From contig CM060175.1 of the NCBI GenBank assembly GCA_030549775.1, positions 2,852,564 through 2,916,563 of the forward strand: a DNA stretch of 64,000 bases, given 5' to 3'. Shown in pieces: positions 48,868 to 59,640 of this stretch. The notes below the pieces were generated by a model. The model was not told the origin of the DNA and did not search any database. It worked only from the letters and a program-made list of their open reading frames with translations. The translations under genes and the position numbers were made by a program. This DNA is from Tamarix chinensis (Eukaryota; Streptophyta; Magnoliopsida; Caryophyllales; Tamaricaceae). Position 1 is the first letter of the stretch, and each line of letters opens with the position of its first letter.

Positions 48868-49052
48868 TTTAAGGATAAAGATGAATAGTATGATTATCTT
48901 AGGATGTTATTGGATGAATTTTAGGCTATGAAAATGCTTTCATTATGTATTAGATAGATTAAAGTAATATTTTTTTAGTAATTTTTTATTAGATTAAGTT
49001 TATAGAGTTTTATTATGTGTTAATGGATAATTATTATCTTCTTAGCTATTAG

Positions 49053-49082
49053 ATAGTTAGTACATGAATTTATTTTAAATGT
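49053..49082. repeat. 30-bp direct repeat, left copy
   Basis: Identical over 30 bp to 56,117-56,146 (ATAGTTAGTACATG...TTTAAATGT). The pair brackets the whole gypsy block. The sequence belongs to the Harbinger 3' region. It is far longer than the 4-6-bp duplications made by LTR integrases. Confidence 0.9.
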
Positions 49083-49677
49083 AACGGAATTTATCAAAGT
49101 AACGGAAGGTTGGATCGAAATTTGTATTAGAAGCTGTCACCCACGATCTAATGCAAAAAGAATGAAGTGATTTGGTGGATTATGGATGAAGAAATTGATG
49201 TTACAAGATGAAGGTGTTCAGCAGATTTGAAGGTGTTCAAATGTGTCGTGTGAAGATAGATTTGAGGAAGGATTAATCCCGGATTATCCTTGCTCAATAC
49301 AGACCCAAAAGGGAGGATTAGACTTTAGCTCTCTTGCTCAAATTTTTATCAAAATTCTTATTAATTATTCTATTCAATTCTCTATATAAATGTTGTGCAC
49401 AAAAGGTATATATAGGAAAGAATAAGCTTGGTGGTGAGCTTCCTTAACCAGCCAAGTTTACCCACCTAATCCAGCCCATTAATCATGGTTGAATTAAGCC
49501 CATATTAACCTTAATCCATAGAATAATATCATTGGTTAAATGATACTAAGGATTAATATTACAAAGCTATACAATAGACTAAGATACATACATGAAATTA
49601 TAGCCATACCCTAACTTACATAAAATATACTTAGGGTTAGGGTTTACAACAAGTTTATAAAAATAATGAAATCATCA
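49080..49677 (-). repeat. 3' LTR of the gypsy element
   Basis: 598 bp, almost identical to the other LTR (53,415-55,841 without its insert) with only about a dozen differences by eye. This indicates a fairly recent insertion. On the minus strand it starts TGATGATTTCATTATT. The outer end, expected to read CCACATCA, is altered to a TTCCGTTACA-like sequence where it meets the 30-bp repeat. Confidence 0.85.
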
Positions 49678-49748
49678 CTCTATCTCTTGTTGTAATGTAT
49701 CATCCCATGTATGTCATAGTATTTCATGCCTTGGAATACTTGTACACA

Positions 49749-51050
49749 TCAATGTGTATGAACATCATCTTCTTGCAAATATGTAACATACCTACAAGAA
49801 TAACTTGAATGGTTTTTAATGTCAAGCATATTAGAATTATCAAGAATATTTAACATGATAGTCTCCAATATTATAAAAGCTAAATCATCTTCCTTACCTT
49901 GAGGATTAGAATGAATAGGACAATCATTATGTTTAATGGATTCTCCTGCATCATACTCCCCAAGTTGAGAAGAATTTGCCCTCAAATTTTCATCAGAATA
50001 ATAAGGAGACAAATCACCAACATTAAAATTTCTTGAAATTCCACCATAAGAATCTGGAAGTTCAAGTTCATAAGCATTATCTCCAAACTTCCTAAGTATT
50101 TTAAATGGACCATCGGCTCTTGGAATTAGCTTGTTTTTACGTAAATTAGGAAATCTCTCTTTACGTAAATGTAACCAAACTAAGTCACCAGGAGAAAACA
50201 CATAAGAGTTTCTATGCTTATTCGCTTGAGCTTTATACTTGGCATTAGATTTTTCAATATGATTTTTGATTTTCTCATGAAGTTGTTGAAAAAATTTTAT
50301 TCTCTCTTTAGCCTCATAGTTTTGCAATTCACCTTTTTTCAACGGAATCATGTTAATAGGCATGTTAGGCTTGACACCATACACACTAAGCATATTCCAT
50401 AAAGTTTTCCAAAAATAAGTCATAAACTTGACATAAGCAGTATTTGAAAGGATTATACAAAAACTCATATTTTCTTTCACAAATCCTTTATCCATAAGTT
50501 CTTGTATTTGTTTTTGTAATTCCTTAGCTTCTTCTGGGTTACATCTATAAGCCGGTTTATTAGGGATAGGCATACCAGGAACAAGATCAATAGCATGTTC
50601 TATACCTCTTTTAGGTGGTAATCCAGGAGGTAAGTCATCAGGAAATACATCATTATACTCATCAAGCAACTTAATCAAATTAGGATATGCAAGTTGTTGT
50701 TTTTCAAGTTTAGAATCTTTAGAAACTAAAGCATAACAAATTCCTTCTTCTTTTATACATTTTTCCATAGCCTTTTCATGTAAAAATAATCTCTCTTTAT
50801 CATCACTCAAGGGCATATGATCATATAAAGAAGGTTTGAGCCTATACAATTGTTTTTCCTTTTTCACCACATATTCATTAGTTACCCCATCATGAGTTGC
50901 TTTTCTATCAAATTGCCATGGTCTACCCAAAAGTAATCCACAAGCATCCATAGGTAAAACATCACATAGAACTTCATCATGATAGTCTCTAATAGAAAAT
51001 GTGATTAAAGCTCTTTTGTTTACTTTAGCTCCTTTATCCTTGTTTAACCA
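49749..51050 (-). pseudogene. Ty3/gypsy pol with large in-frame deletions
   Basis: The polyprotein continues from the gag-protease part in the same frame after one stop. Readable regions: end of protease (VLPMDACGLLLGRPWQFDR); linker; start of reverse transcriptase (PAYRCNPEEAKELQKQ, then MDKGFVKENMS). It then jumps to a short integrase stretch (KFMTYFWKTLWNML) and again to VYGVKPNMP, and finishes with the integrase C-terminal domain (FSPGDLVWLHLRKERFPN...GPFKILRKFGDNAYELELP). The reverse transcriptase active-site region, RNase H and the integrase catalytic core are missing, yet the frame stays open for 400 codons. The element cannot move without outside help. Confidence 0.9.
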
Positions 51051-52418
51051 TTATAAAGAATAGGGTTTAGGATGATTAGTAGTTTCCAAACCAAGTTTCT
51101 TAACCATTGCCTCACTAGCAATATTAGTACATGAACTACTATCAATTATAAGTCTACAAACTGTATCACTTATTTTACACTTAGTTTTAAAAATCTTTTC
51201 TCTTTGAGTAGGTGTAATACTAGGTTGTATTTGCAAGACTCTTTGAATTACAAAGCAGGGGTCTCCTTCTTCTTCTTCCATAGTTAATATTTCATTAGGA
51301 GATTCAACTTCTAATTCATCATCACTACATGGTTCCATGTTTTCTATTTCATGCAATGTTAAGGCTCTTTGGTTAGGACAATCTCTAGCAAAATGTCCAT
51401 ATCCTTTACATTTATAACATTGTTTATTAGCCATTTCAACCACCTTATTTTTACCTTTATCATCTTTGTTAATCTTTCTATCATATGAAAATGTCAATTT
51501 AGGTGTAAAGGTGTTAGAATAGGGTTTAGTCAAAGTAGAGGCATTAGACTTAACATAGGCTTTTGTTGTCTTGGTTTGTCTTTCAATCTTCATAGCCAAT
51601 TTTATCAAGTCATCAAGAGAGTCATAAGAGTACATATCAACTTTGTCTCTTATTAAGTTATTCAAACCACCTAAGTATCTAGCACATCTTTGTTCCTTTC
51701 TTTCATGAACATCACAAATAAGGGCTAGTCTTTCAAACTCTCTAGTGTATTCTTCTACACTAAATAAGCCTTGCGTTAGAGTAGTCATCTTAACATACAT
51801 ATCTTTCTCATAGTCTCTAGGCACAAATTTCTTTCTTAAGTGCTTTTTAAGTTTTTCCCAAGATTTGATTTTAGACTTCTCTTGTCTTTCCCTAGTTCGC
51901 TTTAAGTTATCATACCAAATTCGAGCAAACTTTTTGAACTTTAGAGTAGCTAATTTGCACTTTCTATCATCATCATATTCTCTAAACTCAAAAATAGCTT
52001 CAATCTCATGCAACCATTCAAAAAATGACTCCACATTTAAATCACCATAAAATTCAGGAAGTTCAAGTTTAATACCTTGATCTTCATGGTGTGGATTTCT
52101 TACATGGAATGTAGGTGCTCTTCTTTGGTTGCTTGAGCCAAAAGAATTTGTCTCCTCTTCTCCATCTTCAAGATGAGAAATATTGAAATGTCCACGCCCA
52201 TTCTTGGTATGGTAAATCGGCTTCATTCTCCCTTCCACACTATCATGTGTGGTTTCCATTCGAGGTTGCCATGGTTTATACTTCTCTTGGTCGGCCAACT
52301 TTGCTTCTATACTTTGGAGTTGATGTTGTAGTGTGTTTTGAGTCTATAGTTGGGCATCCATGCGTGTGGTGAGGCTTTTGATGGACTCAACCAGGGCTCG
52401 CACCTCTTCACTAGCCAT
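51051..52418 (-). pseudogene. Ty3/gypsy gag and protease start, two stops
   Basis: Gag forms the retrotransposon particle and binds its RNA. The natural start appears to be the ATG at 52,418 (MASEEVRALVESIKS), followed by a premature TAG at 52,344-52,346. From 52,298 the frame is open: a retrotransposon gag domain (FFEWLHEIEAIFEFREYDDD...FARIWYDNLKR...SVEEYTREFERL), then a zinc knuckle CYKCKGYGHFARDC (about 51,375-51,420). The protease start reads LIIDSSSCTNIAS, where the usual DGG/DTG-type active site is changed to DSS. The frame ends at a TAA (51,051-51,053) that interrupts an otherwise continuous gag-pol frame. Confidence 0.9.
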
Positions 52419-52660
52419 GGTGAAGGTTGACACACAACCTTTCTTGATGCACACAATATATCTTCCACAAATGTAGGTGCTGGATTCGTTTTGCCTACAA
52501 CCAAACAAAGCACAAACCAATTTCTAATTCTAAAGAAAATATCAAACACTACCTGCAATCTTTATCTAGGTACAAGGAGATCTTTATGCCCGAAGAATAG
52601 CCACTGCACGCAGGTACACACAAACAATGAAAGATTAGTAATAATAGGTGTGAAAATGAT

Positions 52661-52997
52661 TCACATAAAATCATAGAACATGCTTCTGTGTTGTCAATAA
52701 AATCGTGTCTTCCAGTGGGAGTTTCGTGTTGAAGTCTTCATAGAAAATGTAGAGGAGATCCAGAGGTAGATGATGAACTATTTTCTTGAGAGAAATTGAT
52801 GAGATATGAGTCGAATATACGGCCTGCAAGTTCCAGGTCAGTTTTGGGCTTCACATAAAATCATAGAACATGTTTCTGTATTTTCAACAAAAACTTGTCT
52901 TCCAGTGGGAGATTCGTGTTGAAGTCTGCATAGGAAATGTAGAGGACATCCAGAGGTAGAATATGGACGGCCTGCAAGTTCCAGGTCTGTTTCGGGC
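52661..52997 (-). repeat. Tandem duplication in the gypsy leader
   Basis: Two copies of a segment beginning TCACATAAAATCATAGAACA (52,661 and 52,851) and ending TTCCAGGTC-GTTT-GGGC. The first is 190 bp; the second has lost about 40 bp. It lies in the untranslated leader between the primer site and gag. Confidence 0.85.
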
Positions 52998-53398
52998 GAT
53001 TGAGAACTGTCCAGGGATGTTGAACACTTTGAAGCTTTTCTTCTTGCTTGCACGAAGAGAACTTGAAGGGGGTTGTCATACACTTGATTACACACTAATA
53101 GAGAGTATAAAACAATAGAAATCAAGTGATGAAGAGGCACACACAATCGTTGCAACCAGACGAACCAAACTGGTGCTGCTGAAATTTGAACTCTGTTGGT
53201 ATTTTATGTGAAAAGTTGAGGGAAAATGCAACAAGATCGTTGCAAGATTGCAAGAAATTCAAGCAATAACTTCAAGAAAACTTAAAGAAGTTCATCAAGA
53301 ATCAAGAGTTGCAAGAAATGGTGGAGTATCCGTGGAGTTCTTGGTGAAAGAACACACCACGATTTCAGGTCGACAGAAATCAGCTTCGAACAAATGAA

Positions 53399-53410
53399 GC
53401 TTTGATACCA
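53399..53410 (-). other. Primer-binding site of the gypsy element
   Basis: TGGTATCAAAGC on the minus strand, four bases after the 5' LTR. It is one base from the common plant site TGGTATCAGAGC, complementary to initiator methionine tRNA. Confidence 0.8.
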
Positions 53411-54009
53411 AAAATGATGTGGTTTTTATCAAAGTAATGGAAGGTTGGATCAAAATTTGTATTATAATCTGTAACCCACGATCTAATGCAAAAAGAATGA
53501 AGTGATTTGGTGGATTATGGATGAAGAAATTGATGTTACAAGATGAAGGTGTTCAGCAGATTTGAAGGTGTTCAAATGTGTCGTGTGAAGATAGATTTGA
53601 GGAAGGATTAATCCCAGATTATCCTTGATCAATACAGACCCAAAAGGGAGGATTAGACTTTAGCTCTCTTGCTCAAAGTTTTATCAAAATTCTTATTATT
53701 CATTCTATTCAATTCTCTATACAAATGTTGTGCACAAAAGGTATATATAAGAAAGAATAAGCTTGGTGGTGAGCTTCCTTAACCAGCCAAGTTTACCCAC
53801 CTAATCCAGCCCATTAATCATGGTTGAATTAAGCCCATATTAACCTTAATCCATAGAATAATATCATTGGTTAAATGATACTAAGGATTAATATTACAAA
53901 GCTATACAATAGACTAAGATACATACATGAAATTATAGCCATACCCTAACTTACATAAAATATACTTAGGGTTAGGGTTTACAACAAGTTTATAAAAATA
54001 ATGAATATC

Positions 54010-55832
54010 TGATGAGTTCATATTTTGACACATTTTATACCCTTATAATCTTAGTTTTTGGTAGTTTATTTAACTAATATAGGGGAATAAGTATTGTTTT
54101 ATGCTTAAGTAGTAAAATTTGCATAAATTTTATTATTTGAGCTAAAATGATATATATTAAGTAAATTTAGAATAAAATATTATTTATTAATATTTATTGA
54201 ATTTTATTTTGCAGGTTTTTTTTAAATAAAAGAAAATAAAAAAAAAGAAAATAAAAACCTTTGGACCAACGGCCAAAGGCCGAAGGCCCAAAGGCCTGTA
54301 ACAAAATAAACCAAACGGACGTCGAAGAGGAACGAAGCCAAACGAGCCAGAACGCAGCGCACGGAACGAAAAGAAAAGACGCTGGACGAGGGCTGACGTG
54401 GCATGGGAAACAAAAATTATAAAAAGGAGGAGGGACATCGAAAACGGGAGGAGGCAGTCTCTGCCGTTAGGCAGAGAACAGGGGGCGTGCGATAGATAGA
54501 GAGTCAGCCGAAAGGGCTGACGTGTAAAGGAGGAGGGGCGTCGGACGAAGAAATAAGAGCACGGCACAGACTTCGACACGAGACTCGACAGAGCCTTCAG
54601 CGCCAGGAAGCCAGACTGGTGTGCCAGACGAAGGACGCCGCACGGGAACCGAGGCGTGCGCCATCAGCCGCCAGCCGGAAAGAAGAAAAAAGAAAAAGAA
54701 TTTTTACACGGAAATTGAGGTGCCGAGAGAGAAGAAAAAAATAGGGAAGAATTTATTCGATAGAATTTATTTCAGATAAAATTAATTTTTATCTAAATAA
54801 ATTCTTGATCTTTTATTCAAAATTAATTCCGGTTATTTATTTCTCTTATTTTTAATCTACATTTTAGATATATATTTCTGTGTAATTAATTCTTTAATTA
54901 TGGCTGGCTGATTATTTATTGTTAGGGAATGAATTGAAACGCTAGATTATGATTTGAATTATAATTTTATTTTCTTTGTTTCGTGAGATTGTTTCTTGAC
55001 TCTATATTAATTGCTATGGTTTATATGTATAATTCTGTCAAGTATAGTTTATTTGGTGCATGCCTTGTTCTGGTACCTCATAAGTGACAGTATGTAGGAT
55101 TAATTGCTTGCTAGGTGACCATCTAAATATACTAGAATTTATATGTATAAATTGCAACTAGGTTAGATAACAATTCACCTAATCGTTTTGTGATTCTAAC
55201 CGAAGTGGTAAAACGTTTCGATACGTGTGGGTCAAGGAAAGGAAATACAGATAGACATGCTTTTTGTACTAGTTTGGGTACTTAGATTGACAGCCTTCCA
55301 CTTACACTTAATGCATTAAATCTAGTTAAATATAGGAGTCGCTTGTTGCTGCTATACTGCTAGTATTTAATAGGGTTAATATTGGCGCTTTGTCGTATTA
55401 ATTTAATTAAGGGAAGTAATATAAGGTGTATAGACCTGCTTTTGGTGTGCAACTTGGTCGATCTCTTTCTCACGATTAAAAGATGACTTAGAAATAAATA
55501 TTATATTTTCAACCTAATCTAGTGGTGGATTTTTATTTCCCTAACATATTTCTCATATCTGCGGTTTCCCATTATTTCCCATTATTTTCGTTATTAGTTT
55601 ACTTTATTCTATTTAATCCTTTTATTATTTTATTATTATTTTGATAAACCCCCATTAGTATTTTTCTTATTTATTTATTTTAGGTTATTTAGTGTTTTCT
55701 TTTATTTATAGTTTAAGCTAGTTAAATAGAGGTGAACCCTCTCAATCCCCGGTTTAGAACGATACCCTTATTAACCAGTGCTACATTTGACAACAAGAGG
55801 GTTTAAATTGCGCGCCGGCTACGGTCGCACCA
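54010..55832 (+). mobile_element. Solo LTR S8 (1.8 kb)
   Basis: It begins TGATGAGTTCATATTTTGAC and ends CTACGGTCGCACCA, with a perfect target duplication ATATC (54,005-54,009 and 55,833-55,837). It is inserted four bases from the terminus of the gypsy 5' LTR. It is a different family from S1-S7: shorter, with a GC-rich, A/G-rich U3 (54,240-54,700), a TATA box at 54,418 and an ACGTGGC box at 54,396. Its ends resemble Athila/Tat-type gypsy LTRs, from memory only. There is no internal region. Confidence 0.85.
54394..54425 (+). promoter_or_regulatory. ACGT box and TATA box of S8
   Basis: TGACGTGGCA (54,394-54,403) contains the ABRE/G-box-type core ACGTGGC. TATAAAAA follows at 54,418-54,425, 15 bp further on. 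A second ACGT box (CTGACGTGT) lies near 54,518. The arrangement suggests a bZIP-responsive retroelement promoter; function is inferred. Confidence 0.55.
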
Positions 55833-55841
55833 ATATCATCA

Positions 55842-56116
55842 CTCTATCTCTTGTTGTAATGTATCATCCCATGTATTTCATAGTCTTGCATGCCTTGGAA
55901 TACTTGTACACATCAATGTGTATGAACATCATCTTCTTGCAAATATGTAACATACCTACAAGAATAACTTGAATGGTTTTTAATGTCAAGCATATTAGAA
56001 TTATCAAGAATATTTAACATGATAGGATCCAATATTATAAAAGCTAAATCATATTCCTTACCTTGAGGATTAGAATGAATAGGACAATCATTATGTTCAA
56101 TGGATGCTCCTGCATC
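55842..56116 (-). pseudogene. Second copy of the gypsy pol 3' end
   Basis: 275 bp match 49,678-49,952, the end of pol next to the 3' LTR, with a handful of changes. Their position outside the 5' LTR shows the block is a truncated tandem: LTR, internal, LTR, internal fragment. The copy stops inside pol at TGCATCAT and joins the 30-bp Harbinger repeat. Confidence 0.9.
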
Positions 56117-56146
56117 ATAGTTAGTACATGAATTTATTTTAAATGT
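56117..56146. repeat. 30-bp direct repeat, right copy
   Basis: Identical to 49,053-49,082. It marks the right edge of the gypsy block and the return to Harbinger sequence. Confidence 0.9.
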
Positions 56147-56402
56147 CGTGTTTCTAATATTATTGCGATATATCTTGATTAGTTTCTTTCATAGACTTTT
56201 TTAGTTATTGTAATATGTTATTTTGGTTTATAAAAATTAAATTAAAAATTTTTTAATATATTAAATTATGATTTATATAATAAATAATTGTTCATATCTA
56301 ATAAAAAATATTACTGATTTTTCATGTAAACGCAATAAAATAAAATATTATTCAAACATAATTTATTCCTCTCAAACCAAACATAAGGAAAATATTTCCT
56401 TG

Positions 56403-56602
56403 AATAATTTACCCTTACATACCAATCAAGAAAGGTGGATAAATTTTTCCCTTTAATCATTATTCCCTTAATTATTCCCCCTTAATCCATTTCCCTCATC
56501 CCAATAATTTACCCTTATATACCAAACAAGAAAGGTGGATAAATTTCCCCCTTTAATCATTATTCCCTTAATCATTCCCTCTTAATCCATTTCCTTCATC
56601 CC
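56403..56602 (+). repeat. 100-bp subterminal tandem repeat of Harbinger
   Basis: Two copies with a 100-bp period begin AATAATTTACCCTTA (56,403 and 56,503), each ending TTCCYTCATCCC. The second runs into the right terminal inverted repeat. Subterminal repeats often bind transposase; that role is inferred. Confidence 0.85.
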
Positions 56603-56809
56603 AAGCATAGGCTAAGATGTTAATAAATGGCTACAATTAAAAAGTCGTGTCCCACATGTGATGTGAGTTGTGTGCATACATATGAACTTTGAATTTTAAC
56701 CATAGATCAAACTCTCATCGACTAAAGTCGTAAGATTCCCCCCTCCTCTCCATACGGTTTTATTACGTACATGAATTGGTTTAATACATAACATGGAGTA
56801 CTTCTCTTA

Positions 56810-57600
56810 CATATGTGAAGTAGTTTTGTAGACTAAATTCAATAATTTCCGTACAACCTTAGAATAGTTTCTTAAACAATATTGAATGGTTTCATAAATG
56901 AATTTAGTAATTTCTTTCCTCACACGACTTTTTAGTAGTTTTATAGGTATAACAAAACTCTTTTTTCCTTTGTTTAATTTTGCTAATCTAATCTAATTTG
57001 AACTAATATGATATAATATGAATGAGACTTTTCCATGAGTTACTACTACTGTATTATTGTTATTGATGACATAATTAATGGATTTTCTATTAGTATTATG
57101 GTTATAGCTATCTATAATGTCGTTATTATAACTATTAGCATTGATCTTATGTTTATTTTATTATTATTAAAACTTTGTTGATTTGACCTAAACTAATAAA
57201 TTCTAAAAAATTAGCTTAGGAGAACAAGCCCTAAGTGGTTTTCTTAAACACTTTGAGTTGCTTCATTAACCGAATTATTAGATTTGAGTGCACACTTCAT
57301 AAACTACATTTAGTAGTTTTCTTAAAAAGTTCAAGTTGTTTCATGAATTGGATTAAGTAGTTTCCTTACACTTTCCAAGTAGCTTCATAAATTGAATCCT
57401 ATAGGTTTTATTTTTATTTATTTTTTTATGCACCTACTGGTTTTCTTACTCACCATGATTAGTTTCATAAACTACATCAAGCAGTTTTCTCACACACTTT
57501 GAGTAAACTACATTAAGTAGTGTCCCTAAACACTTCTAGAAGTTTTATAAAGACACATCAATTAGTTTCCTCACACATTCTAAATAGTTTTATAAACAGT
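56810..57600. repeat. Old, diverged tandem repeat
   Basis: A phrase like AGTTTCATAAACTACATTAAGTAG followed by TTTTCTTACACAC and CTTTGAGT recurs at least eight times with irregular spacing of about 45-70 bp. Much of it is degraded, with an unrelated AT-rich stretch in the middle (56,950-57,220). Confidence 0.65.
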
Positions 57601-57648
57601 ATTACAAATATCATTTTTGTAATAATTTAGATTTACTTATATTTTCCT

Positions 57649-59640
57649 CTACTACTAGAAAATAGATATTTAATGACTCCTAATTAATAATGGTTAATCA
57701 AAAATCGAAGTCAAAAGTGTAAAAATTTGGTATTAAAAGGTTTTGATAACAATTATATGTAAAAACCTTCATTAAAAATCAAACATTTAGTAATGATTTA
57801 AGAATACATTATTTTAATCTTCAGATGGTAGGTTTGATAATAAATGGTATAAAAAAATTTACTCATTCAAAGTAGAGAAGTAAAAGAAAAAAAATAGAGC
57901 AACTATAATTTGTTACTCTCCCTTGCGTGGAGCATATTGCTCCCTATCTCTCTTGTATCCAGCCCTGTTAGAGTTTCATTCCATTATTTCCTTTCCTTCT
58001 TCCTATTTCTTTTCCTCTAAGATCTTTTCTTCTTGAGTCCGCCCTTAAAATCTTCATTATTGAGACATTTCATCCATGCTCTAGTTCAACGTGGGATTTA
58101 ATTGCATCATCATAACAAATTTGTTAAAATAAGGCTTAATTGTTCTTTGATTTTTCTATTATATGTCTTAGATCTATGAATCTATGAGTTTGTTGCTCTT
58201 TGAGTTTGTGTGTAGTTTGGATGTTTAAATTTCTAGGCATATATGAAATTGTCATCATATATATGTTAATTTAGGGCTCGATTATTATTTAATTATTTGG
58301 TTTTGTGTCTTGGATCTACAAATCAATAAGATCATTTCTTTTTGTGTTTATGTGTAGCTTAGATCTTTTCACTTCTAATTATATCATAATTGATTGTCTT
58401 CTTTGCTCTCCTCGAGCTTTGATCTTCTTCTCCAATTTAAGTTTGGGCTTATGTTCTAATTTTTTAAAACCATACCTATAAATATCTAATGGAAAGCTTT
58501 CAAAATTTTAAGGGTTCAACGTAGAAGTACTATGTCAAGTTAATATCCCACAAGCTAAAGTTGAAGGTTAGCATTAGGTGTATGCATGGGTCTTGATAGA
58601 GTAAGGTTTTCCTTATTACTCTACCCATCCATATGGTTAGGTGTGTATGTATATTGATCCTTAAATTTATCACACACTATCTTTTATTCCTTTTTTTTTT
58701 ATCATTGATAGTTCTCTATTAATGAAAGTGTAAACATATTTTGTTTTAATGTCTTTGTTACTTATTAGAATAAGTTATGTGCATTTTTCTTCTTCTTTTG
58801 AGTATCTCATGTTGTTTACAAAGCAAACTACTTACAAAATCCACTAGTGGTAAGGCTCGAAGGAAGTAACTCATTATCAAGACGATTCACCTTCCAGAAT
58901 CCCTATTCATGTCTCCTCAATTAAAAGTTTTTGGGCTTCAAAGTTTACGGCATTATCTTATACTATGACACAAAGAACTTCTAAGAGAATAGGTAATTTT
59001 AGTTAAAAAAATATTGTTTTTTTATTTTTTTTAATCGATTTCTCTCACTTATGGTGGATTCTTCTAAGAAATTAAAAGATAAATACATAAAGCACATGGG
59101 ATATAATTCTACCAAGAAATTTATAGGTTCAATTTCCTCACACTTCTCACTTTCACTAATTTAGATATGGTCTAAAAATGAAGTGTATGGTCAATCAAAA
59201 TTATCATGAATTGATAAAGTTTTGGTAATGGTTTTAGTTGAGAATCATTATAAAAATAGGAGAAACAACCACGTTAGATTTCATGAGGTTTGGTGAATCA
59301 CCATGGGTGGATATTTTGTTTTATTTTAGTGAACTCTAGAAGCCTAGAGATTAAATTTAAATTAATGATGCTAAGTGACTATCAACTAATTTTTTGTGTT
59401 CTGATTATGAATTTAATGGATAAGACTACCAATGTTGATGGTTGTACGACAACAATGAGAATATATCTTGGTGTTTCTAGTATATGTAAGTTTATTTTCA
59501 TCTTGTAGCTGTCATTGAGAGATGATTTTAGAGATGCATCATTGAGATGAGGATGATGGAATTCATGAAGATGTACATACTTATGGAAATTAGGAAATGA
59601 TATTTTTTAGCAATAGTGATTAGAACTATCAAAAGTTGGC
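57649..59640. other. No gene; possible CACTA-type end at the left
   Basis: CTACTACTAGAAAATAG at 57,649 resembles the CACTACTAGAAA terminus of CACTA transposons. It is followed by subterminal stretches with inverted TTAATGA/TCATTAA-like words, but the first bases are altered and no right end or transposase was found. The remainder is AT-rich, with short frames that resemble nothing known to me. Confidence 0.3.

Larger units (their letters stand above)
53415..55841 (-). repeat. 5' LTR of the gypsy element, split by S8
   Basis: Segments 53,415-54,009 and 55,838-55,841 rejoin into a 599-bp LTR once S8 and one copy of its target site are removed. It starts TGATGATATTCATTATT on the minus strand and ends AACCACATCA. 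Confidence 0.85.
29262..56612 (+). mobile_element. PIF/Harbinger transposon, heavily interrupted
   Basis: The left terminus GGCTGTGCTTGGGATGAGGG (29,262) and the complement of the right terminus, GCCTATGCTTGGGATGAAGG (ending 56,612), are inverted repeats. Both are flanked by TAA (29,259-29,261 and 56,613-56,615), the 3-bp duplication usual for this superfamily. Own sequence is 29,262-29,997, 43,954-49,079 and 56,117-56,612, about 6.4 kb. Insertions are solo LTR S5 (with S6 and S7 inside) and a gypsy block (with S8 inside). It carries the superfamily's two genes, a DDE transposase and a Myb/SANT-like protein, in the same orientation and both broken. Finding both termini outside the two insertion nests strongly supports this reconstruction. 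Confidence 0.85.

Noticed and set aside
54009..54017. CTGATGAG as a hammerhead ribozyme core
   Set aside because: It is formed by the target-site C plus the LTR start TGATGAG. No GAAA core or flanking stems were found nearby.
54187..54579. 130-codon minus-strand frame
   Set aside because: It lies within the GC-rich U3 of solo LTR S8, antisense to its TATA box, with no protein similarity I can see.
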